Position numbers and translations under genes: made by a program. Shown here one piece after another: positions 58,023 through 64,000 of a stretch of DNA of 64,000 bases. Within the stretch, counting starts at the first letter, position 1; each line of letters begins with the position of its first letter. Source of the DNA: Buchnera aphidicola (Mindarus abietinus) (GTDB taxonomy: Bacteria > Pseudomonadota > Gammaproteobacteria > Enterobacterales > Enterobacteriaceae); the NCBI RefSeq assembly GCF_964059085.1, contig NZ_OZ060398.1, positions 75,364 through 139,363 of the forward strand, written 5' to 3'. The notes below the pieces were generated by a model that worked only from the letters and a program-made list of their open reading frames with translations, had not been told where the DNA came from and searched no databases.

Positions 58023-61000
58023 ATTTTTTTTTATGTATTTCTTGTAATGAACATATTTTTTTTATGGGATCATTATTAAGTGCCATAATAGTTGCAAATG
58101 CTCCATTTAAAGTAGAATCATAATGTATTTTATATTCTAAAGCATTAGAACATATTAATTTAGATTCTTCAATTTCTTTATAAGAATTAGAAATATTGAT
58201 TATATATGAATATTCTTTATTTTTTAATCTGTCTTGGATATTAGGACGGCCTTCATTAATGTTATTAACAAATCTTGAGTAAATTCCAGCTTTTTTTAAA
58301 ATTTTAAATGTTTCATGAGTAGAGTCTAACTTAAAACCTATTTTTTTTAATTTAATAGCTAAGTTAATAATATTTGTTATATTGTTTTCTTTTGTTGCAG
58401 ATAGTAGAGCTCTACCGGGTAATTTTACGCTTATTTGAGCACCTAATAATGCTTTAGAGAAAGCAGCTGAGAAATTTTTACCTATCCCCATAACTTCTCC
58501 AGTGGATCTCATTTCGGGACCTAGTAATGGATTAACTTTATCAAATTTATTAAAAGGAAGTACTACTTCTTTTACAGAGTAAAAAGAAGGAATAATTTCT
58601 TTTGTAATACCTTGTAAAATTAGACTTTTTCCAACTATAGTTAAAGCAGAAATTTTTGCTAATGCTATTCCTGTAGCTTTAGAAACAAAAGGTATGGTTC
58701 TAGCCGCTCTTGGATTAACTTCTAAAACATATAATTTTTTATTCTTAATAGCGAATTGAATATTTATTAATCCTAAAACTGATAATTCAAAAGATATTTT
58801 TTTTACTTGAATTCTAATTTTTTCTAGTATTTTTTTATCTAAAGTATAAGTAGGTAAAGAACATGCAGAATCTCCAGAGTGAATTCCAGCTTGCTCGATA
58901 TGTTCCATAATACCTCCGATTAAAACATTTTTTCCGTCGCATACAGCATCTACGTCGACTTCAATAGCACCTTGTAAATAATGATCAAGTAAGATAGGAA
59001 TATTTTTTAATGAAATAGCTTTATTTTTAAAGTATTTTATTAAATAATTTTCATTATATATGATTTCCATTGAACTTCCGCCTATTACATAAGATGGACG
59101 TACTATAATAGGATAACCAATATTTTTTGCTTCGCATAAAGCTTCTTTTAAATTAATAACAGTTGAATTTTTAGGTTGTCTTAATCCTAATTTTTTTATC
59201 ATTAACTGGAATTTATTTCGATCTTCCGCTTTATCTATGTTTTCTGGACTTGTTCCAAGTATTTTAACATTTTCTTTTTGAAGAAGTTTAGCTAATTTTA
59301 AGGGTGTTTGTCCGCCATATTGAATAATTACTCCATATGGTTTTTCTATTCTAACAATTTCTAATACATTTTCTAACGTAACGGGTTCAAAATATAATCG
59401 ATCAGAAATATCATAATCAGTAGAAACTGTTTCTGGATTACAATTAATCATAATTATTTCAAATCCAGAATTTCGTAGTGACAAGGCAGCATGAACACAA
59501 CAATAATCGAATTCAATTCCTTGACCTATTCTATTAGGTCCTCCTCCTAATATTATAATTTTTTTATTATTGTTAGTAGGATGTGATTCACATTCCTCTT
59601 CCCATGTTGAATACATATATGCTGTTTCTGTAGAAAATTCTGCGGCACAAGTATCTACACGTTTATATACAGGATGTAAATTATATTGTTCTCTTTTTTC
59701 TCTAATTTCTTTTTCTGAACATTTTATAATGAAAGCTATTCTTTCATCAGAAAATCCTTTTCTTTTTAAAAAATATAAATAATTTTTATTAATTTCAGAA
59801 ATTTTTGTTTTTTTTAGTTTTTCTTCTATATCAATTAATTCTTTTATTTGTACTAAAAACCATGGATCTATTGAAGTTAACTTGTAAACATTGTGAATAG
59901 ATATACCTGCTCTAAAAGCATCCCCGATATACCATAATCTTTCGGATCCAGGATTTTTTAATTCGAATTTAATTTGAGTTAAATTATTTTCATAATTTTT
60001 AGAAAATTTAGAATTAAAACCAGTGGTATTAGTTTCTAATCCTCGTATAGCTTTTTGAATAGATTCTTGAAAGGTTCTTCCTATTGCCATAACTTCTCCG
60101 ACTGATTTCATCTGAGTAGTTAATCGATCATTACAACCTTTAAATTTTTCAAAATTAAATCTTGGTATTTTTGTAACGATGTAATCAATAGAAGGTTCAA
60201 AAGAAGCAGGAGAAGATTTACTAGTGATATCATTTCTTAATTCATCAAGAGTAAAACCTACTGCTAATTTAGCAGCAATTTTAGCAATTGGAAAACCTGT
60301 TGCTTTAGATGCCAAAGCAGAAGATCTAGAAACTCTAGGATTCATTTCAATAACTATCATTTTTCCATTTTTAGGATTTACTGCAAATTGAACATTCGAA
60401 CCTCCTGTTTTTAATCCAATTTCTCGTAGAATTTTTATGGAAGCATTTCGCATTAATTGGTATTCTTTATCAGTTAAAGTCTGAGCAGGCGCTATAGTAA
60501 TAGAATCTCCAGTATGTATCCCCATTGGATCTAAATTTTCTATAGAACATACAATAATACAATTATCATTTTGGTCTCTTACTACTTCCATTTCGTATTC
60601 TTTCCATCCAATTAATGATTCATCAATTAATAACTCATGAGTTGGGGAAAGTTCAATTCCTTTTTCACAAATTTCTTTAAATTCTTCATGGTTATAAGCA
60701 ATTCCTCCTCCAGATCCACCCATTGTAAAAGAAGGTCTAATAATGCAAGGAAAACCAATTTTTTTAGATGTTTGGTAAGCATCTTTCATATTATGTGCAA
60801 TTCCTGATTTAGGTGTTTTTAATCCTATTTTTTTCATTAATTTTTCAAATAATTTTCTATTTTCAGCTTTTTCTATTGCATCAGCAGTTGCTCCTAGCAT
60901 TAGTACTTTATTATCAGATAATATTCCTCTATTTTCTAATTCTAAGGCACAATTAAGAGCAGTTTGACCTCCCATAGTAGGTAACAAGGCATTCGGTTTT

Positions 61001-61242
61001 TCTTTTTTAATAATTTTTTCAATAATTTTCCAATGAATTGGTTCAATGTAAGTAACATCAGCCATATCGGGATCAGTCATTATAGTAGCAGGATTCGAAT
61101 TAACTAAAATAGTTTTATATCCTTCTTCCCGTAATGCTTTACACGCTTGAGCACCAGAATAATCAAATTCGCATGCTTGTCCAATAATTATTGGACCTGC
61201 TCCAAGAATTAAAATTGAATTAATATCAGTTCTTTTGGGCAT
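58012..61242 (-). CDS. carB: Carbamoyl-phosphate synthase large subunit
   Basis: 1076 residues, nearly the 1073 of E. coli. Two homologous ATP-grasp halves: N-half with [70 protein letters not shown] (in pieces); C-half with [54 protein letters not shown] [27 protein letters not shown]. The allosteric MGS-like domain ends the protein. It makes carbamoyl phosphate for arginine and pyrimidines. Overlaps carA by 17 bases. In the C-half GGR of relatives reads GGS. Confidence 0.97.
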   Translation of the reverse strand: MPKRTDINSILILGAGPIIIGQACEFDYSGAQACKALREEGYKTILVNSNPATIMTDPDMADVTYIEPIHWKIIEKIIKKEKPNALLPTMGGQTALNCALELENRGILSDNKVLMLGATADAIEKAENRKLFEKLMKKIGLKTPKSGIAHNMKDAYQTSKKIGFPCIIRPSFTMGGSGGGIAYNHEEFKEICEKGIELSPTHELLIDESLIGWKEYEMEVVRDQNDNCIIVCSIENLDPMGIHTGDSITIAPAQTLTDKEYQLMRNASIKILREIGLKTGGSNVQFAVNPKNGKMIVIEMNPRVSRSSALASKATGFPIAKIAAKLAVGFTLDELRNDITSKSSPASFEPSIDYIVTKIPRFNFEKFKGCNDRLTTQMKSVGEVMAIGRTFQESIQKAIRGLETNTTGFNSKFSKNYENNLTQIKFELKNPGSERLWYIGDAFRAGISIHNVYKLTSIDPWFLVQIKELIDIEEKLKKTKISEINKNYLYFLKRKGFSDERIAFIIKCSEKEIREKREQYNLHPVYKRVDTCAAEFSTETAYMYSTWEEECESHPTNNNKKIIILGGGPNRIGQGIEFDYCCVHAALSLRNSGFEIIMINCNPETVSTDYDISDRLYFEPVTLENVLEIVRIEKPYGVIIQYGGQTPLKLAKLLQKENVKILGTSPENIDKAEDRNKFQLMIKKLGLRQPKNSTVINLKEALCEAKNIGYPIIVRPSYVIGGSSMEIIYNENYLIKYFKNKAISLKNIPILLDHYLQGAIEVDVDAVCDGKNVLIGGIMEHIEQAGIHSGDSACSLPTYTLDKKILEKIRIQVKKISFELSVLGLINIQFAIKNKKLYVLEVNPRAARTIPFVSKATGIALAKISALTIVGKSLILQGITKEIIPSFYSVKEVVLPFNKFDKVNPLLGPEMRSTGEVMGIGKNFSAAFSKALLGAQISVKLPGRALLSATKENNITNIINLAIKLKKIGFKLDSTHETFKILKKAGIYSRFVNNINEGRPNIQDRLKNKEYSYIINISNSYKEIEESKLICSNALEYKIHYDSTLNGAFATIMALNNDPIKKICSLQEIHKKKYDF

Positions 61243-62410
61243 TTTTATTTTTTCCTGAATTTTTTTGGTTTAAATATATTTTTATTAAATTAATAAAATC
61301 ATTAAATAGTAATGCAGAATCATGCGGTCCTGGACTAGCTTCAGGATGTCCTTGAAAACTAAATACAGGTTTTTTGTTCCACTTTATTCCTTGAATAGAA
61401 TTATCGAATAGTGACCTGTGAGTTATTTTAATATCTTTAGAAATTGATTTAGCATCTATCGTAAATCCATGATTTTGAGATGTGATCATAACGGAATTAG
61501 AAATTATATTTTTTACAGGATGATTTGCTCCATGATGTCCAAACTTCATTTTAATTATTTTAGCTCCACTAGCTAATGCTAGAAGTTGATGACCTAAACA
61601 AATCCCAAACATAGGAATATTTATCTTTAAAAATTTTTTTATGGTATTTATAATGTATTCACATGGCCTAGGATCTCCAGGACCATTAGATAAAAAAATT
61701 CCATCTGGAGATAATTTCATAACTTTTTCAAAACTAGTTTTTGCAGGAACAACAGTAAGGGAACAATTCCTATCAGCTAACATTTTTAACATGTTTTTTT
61801 TTATGCCAAAATCATAAACAATTATGTTAAAAAATATTTTTTTATTGTCAATAATAATATTATTATTTTTAATTTTTAAAGGACTTAGATTTTCTTTCCA
61901 TTTATAAGTAGAAAGAGTAGAAACGTTTTTAACTAAATCTAAACCTTGTAAACCCATAAATTTTTTAATTTTAAATTTAGCTTTTTCTACGTTTTTATAT
62001 TCTTTTCCGCAAATAATACATCCATTTTGAGATCCCTTTGTTCGTATGATACGAGTCAGTTTTCTTGTATCTATATCGGAGATACATAAAATATTATTTT
62101 TTTTTAAATATTCTGGTAAAGTAGTAATGCTTCTATAGTTACTAGAAATTAAAGAAATATCTCTAACAATTAAGCCTTTAGCATAAATTTTATTTGATTC
62201 TTCGTCTTCTAAATTTACACCAACATTTCCTATATGAGGATGAGTTAATACAATTAGTTGATTAGAATATGAAGGATCAGTCAGTATTTCTTGATAACCA
62301 GTCATAGAAGTATTAAATACAACTTCCCCTACAGTGGAGCCAGTTTTTCCAACAGATTTCCCATAAAATATAGTTCCATCTTCTAGAACTAATATTGCCG
62401 ATTTTCTCAA
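61226..62410 (-). CDS. carA: Carbamoyl-phosphate synthase small (glutaminase) subunit
   Basis: 394 residues from TTG 62410 ([12 protein letters not shown]). GGAG seven to eight bases upstream fits this start, while a TTG four codons earlier (62422) would place the GGAG inside the gene. N-terminal domain with [21 protein letters not shown] [33 protein letters not shown]; glutaminase domain with [10 protein letters not shown], nucleophile Cys in [10 protein letters not shown], and [13 protein letters not shown] carrying the His and Glu. It supplies ammonia to CarB. Confidence 0.96.
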   Translation of the reverse strand: MRKSAILVLEDGTIFYGKSVGKTGSTVGEVVFNTSMTGYQEILTDPSYSNQLIVLTHPHIGNVGVNLEDEESNKIYAKGLIVRDISLISSNYRSITTLPEYLKKNNILCISDIDTRKLTRIIRTKGSQNGCIICGKEYKNVEKAKFKIKKFMGLQGLDLVKNVSTLSTYKWKENLSPLKIKNNNIIIDNKKIFFNIIVYDFGIKKNMLKMLADRNCSLTVVPAKTSFEKVMKLSPDGIFLSNGPGDPRPCEYIINTIKKFLKINIPMFGICLGHQLLALASGAKIIKMKFGHHGANHPVKNIISNSVMITSQNHGFTIDAKSISKDIKITHRSLFDNSIQGIKWNKKPVFSFQGHPEASPGPHDSALLFNDFINLIKIYLNQKNSGKNKNAQKN

Positions 62411-62513
62411 ATGAAACTCCAATTATTAAAATTAATGGTTTAAAAATATTTTAAAAAATATATTTTTTATATAAATAATACTAAAAATTAGTAAATTTAT
62501 CTATTTTTTAAAT

Positions 62514-63323
62514 TTATATTTTAAGCACATCTTCCATATTAAAATATCCGATATCTTTTTTTAAAATCCACTTTAAAGCTTTTATAACTCCATTAGCGAA
62601 AAGAGCTCTGTTACTTGCTTTATGAGTTATTTCTATTCTTTCTCCAGAACTTGCAAACATAATTGTATGTTCTCCGATAATATCTCCTCCTCTAATTGTA
62701 GAAAATCCAATTTTTTTTGTTGGTCTTACTCCGATTTTTCCTTTTCTTTCATATATAGAATGATTTTCTAGTTTCCATTTCATTGTATCAGCAATTTTTT
62801 TACCTAACATCAAAGCGGTTCCAGAAGGAGCATCTATTTTTTTATTATGATGATATTCTATGATTTCAACATCAGAGGTAGAAATTAATGTTTTTGTAAT
62901 TTTTTCTAATGTATTTAGAATTAAATTAATTCCTATGCTAAAGTTAGCTGAAAAAATAATAGCTATTTTTTTAGAGCTTTTTTTTATTTTTTCAATTTCT
63001 GATTTTTTAAATCCAGTAGTTCCAATAATCATTTTTTTTTTGTATTTTTCACAAAGAAAAAGATTATTTAATGTTGCAGATGTAGAGCTAAAATCAATTA
63101 AAATATCAAAAAATTCTATTTTTTCCTCTAAATTATCACTAGTAACAATATTACTATTTTTAATACCTAAAATTTTTCCTATATCTTTTCCAATATTAGG
63201 ATCATTTTTTTTAACAATAGCAGTTGTTATATTGAAGTTTGAATTTTGATGAATTTGTTTTATTATTATCTTTCCCATTTTTCCTAATGCACCGAAAATT
63301 GCAATTCTTGTATATTTTTCCAA
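62514..63323 (-). CDS. dapB: 4-hydroxy-tetrahydrodipicolinate reductase
   Basis: 269 residues, near the 273 of E. coli. Rossmann segment IAIFGALGKMGKIIIKQI, then LIDFSSTSATL, GTTGFKK, SANFSIGINL, catalytic EYHHNKKIDAPSGTAL and the C-terminal SFSTIRGGDIIGEHTIMFA in pieces. It reduces the product of DapA. It is 104 bases upstream of carA in the same direction, the E. coli order dapB-carA-carB. Confidence 0.96.
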   Translation of the reverse strand: MEKYTRIAIFGALGKMGKIIIKQIHQNSNFNITTAIVKKNDPNIGKDIGKILGIKNSNIVTSDNLEEKIEFFDILIDFSSTSATLNNLFLCEKYKKKMIIGTTGFKKSEIEKIKKSSKKIAIIFSANFSIGINLILNTLEKITKTLISTSDVEIIEYHHNKKIDAPSGTALMLGKKIADTMKWKLENHSIYERKGKIGVRPTKKIGFSTIRGGDIIGEHTIMFASSGERIEITHKASNRALFANGVIKALKWILKKDIGYFNMEDVLKI

Positions 63324-63746
63324 AATTTTTTCTCTTTTTTATTTTTTTAATATTTTTATTATACCTATAAAACAATTATTGTCATAAATATTCTAAAATG
63401 GGAAATTGTATTTTTTACTATTAATATTTTTAAAATTTATATTTTATAAAAAAAATACTTATAATTTTTTATATAAATCATTTTTTATTTATATAGGATA
63501 ATAAAACATGTAGATTGCTTATCTTTTTAGATTTTTATTAAAAAAATAATAATTTTATTTATTATAAATTATGAATTTAAAAAATACTGTCTTATTAAAT
63601 ATTTCAAAATATATTTTGAAATATTTATATTTGAAATATTTAATGTTTAAAAAATTAAATTTTAAATTTAAAAAAGGATAGTTCTTTTTATTTTTTTAAA
63701 AATAGAAGACTTTTTTAGAAAAATACTTATTTTTATAAATTTTTTT
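63324..63746. other. Gene-free stretch between ileS and dapB
   Basis: 423 bases. In E. coli lspA, fkpB and ispH follow ileS before dapB; none has a frame here. The stretch holds a long A/T palindrome (63596-63627) followed by an extra copy of its half (around 63630-63643). Otherwise nothing is recognisable. Confidence 0.55.
63596..63627. repeat. 32-bp A/T palindrome with extra half-copy
   Basis: A perfect inverted repeat, arms of 15 bases (TAAATATTTCAAAAT and its complement) around a central AT. A further TTTGAAATATTTAA repeat follows directly. It lies about 120 bases past the ileS stop, so it may end ileS transcription or belong to the dapB promoter region. Confidence 0.6.
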
Positions 63747-64000
63747 TTATAGAAAGAATCTTTCTTCACCGTTTCCAAAAACATTTTTTTTACATCTATT
63801 ACAAATTTTTTTTATTTTATTTTCTTGTTTTATTTTTTTTTCTGAAATAAAATAATGCCAGCATCGAAGACATTTTTTTCCTTTTATTTTTTCTAAAAAG
63901 ATTTTCAAATCTTTTATTTTGGTACTTTGATAAGCACTTTCAGGAGCTTTGGAATATTTTTGTATTTTTGCTTCAGACGTTAAAAATATAAATTTTAGTT
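63747..64000 (-). CDS. ileS: Isoleucyl-tRNA synthetase, C-terminal part (partial)
   Basis: The last 84 codons of a reverse-strand gene that runs off the right edge. The C-terminal zinc finger is recognisable: KCLRCWHYF followed by ICNRCKKNVFGNGEERFF and the stop. This is the Cys4 zinc-binding tail of IleS needed for aminoacylation in E. coli. The catalytic and editing domains lie outside the window and cannot be judged. Confidence 0.92.
   Translation of the reverse strand, partial: LKFIFLTSEAKIQKYSKAPESAYQSTKIKDLKIFLEKIKGKKCLRCWHYFISEKKIKQENKIKKICNRCKKNVFGNGEERFFL

Noticed and set aside
62860..63249. 129-codon forward frame opposite dapB
   Set aside because: It is the antisense shadow of dapB, which has full catalytic motifs; the frame has no recognisable domain and no ribosome-binding site.

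Overview
The window is a segment of the chromosome of Buchnera aphidicola, the obligate nutritional endosymbiont of aphids. The evidence is extreme A+T richness with A/T-homopolymer spacers, proteins that align closely with Enterobacterales orthologues but are lysine/isoleucine/asparagine-rich, E. coli-like local gene order with many neighbours deleted, and a gene set dominated by essential amino acid synthesis and translation. There are no insertion sequences, phage genes, CRISPR arrays or toxin systems. I cannot tell which aphid lineage it comes from. Layout: (1) 1-2.5 kb, flagellar export-gate genes fliO-fliP-fliQ-fliR. (2) 2.5-7.2 kb, rpmG/rpmB, ppa, pmbA, RNase P RNA and fabB. (3) 7.3-15.7 kb, talA-tktB, dapE, dapA, bcp, aroC, smrB. 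(4) 15.8-24.5 kb, the full eight-gene histidine operon hisGDCBHAFI, then gnd. (5) 24.6-30 kb, dcd, thiD, metG, tilS, tRNA-Val(GAC), ribE. (6) 30.1-35.9 kb, the electron-transport complex rsxABCDGE followed by nth, as in E. coli. (7) 36-40.8 kb, tyrS, sufA, ydiK, aroH. (8) 40.9-47.7 kb, thrS-infC-rpmI-rplT-pheS-pheT. (9) 47.8-54.8 kb, queA-tgt, glyQ-glyS, nfo, rplY, tRNA-Pro(GGG). (10) 54.9-64 kb, yabI, rsmA, apaH, folA, carA-carB, dapB and the 3' end of ileS. The genes fit nutrient provisioning: histidine (complete), lysine/diaminopimelate (dapA, dapB, dapE), chorismate and aromatics (aroH, aroC), carbamoyl phosphate for arginine and pyrimidines (carAB) and riboflavin (ribE). The pentose-phosphate enzymes gnd, talA and tktB supply ribose-5-phosphate, NADPH and erythrose-4-phosphate for these routes. 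I found no new multi-gene system and do not want to overstate one. The most interesting signals are degenerative. The threonyl-tRNA synthetase has lost every metal-coordinating residue of its editing site, and the phenylalanyl-tRNA synthetase beta subunit has lost most of its editing-site residues. Both sit in one gene cluster whose catalytic parts are intact. Other points: regulatory shells without sensors (his and pheST hairpins with no leader peptide), an intact thiD inside a block of forward genes, shortened MetG and RsxC, a Ser at the likely flavin-attachment position of RsxG, long coding poly(A) tracts in queA and fliO, and long perfect A/T palindromes in intergenic spacers.
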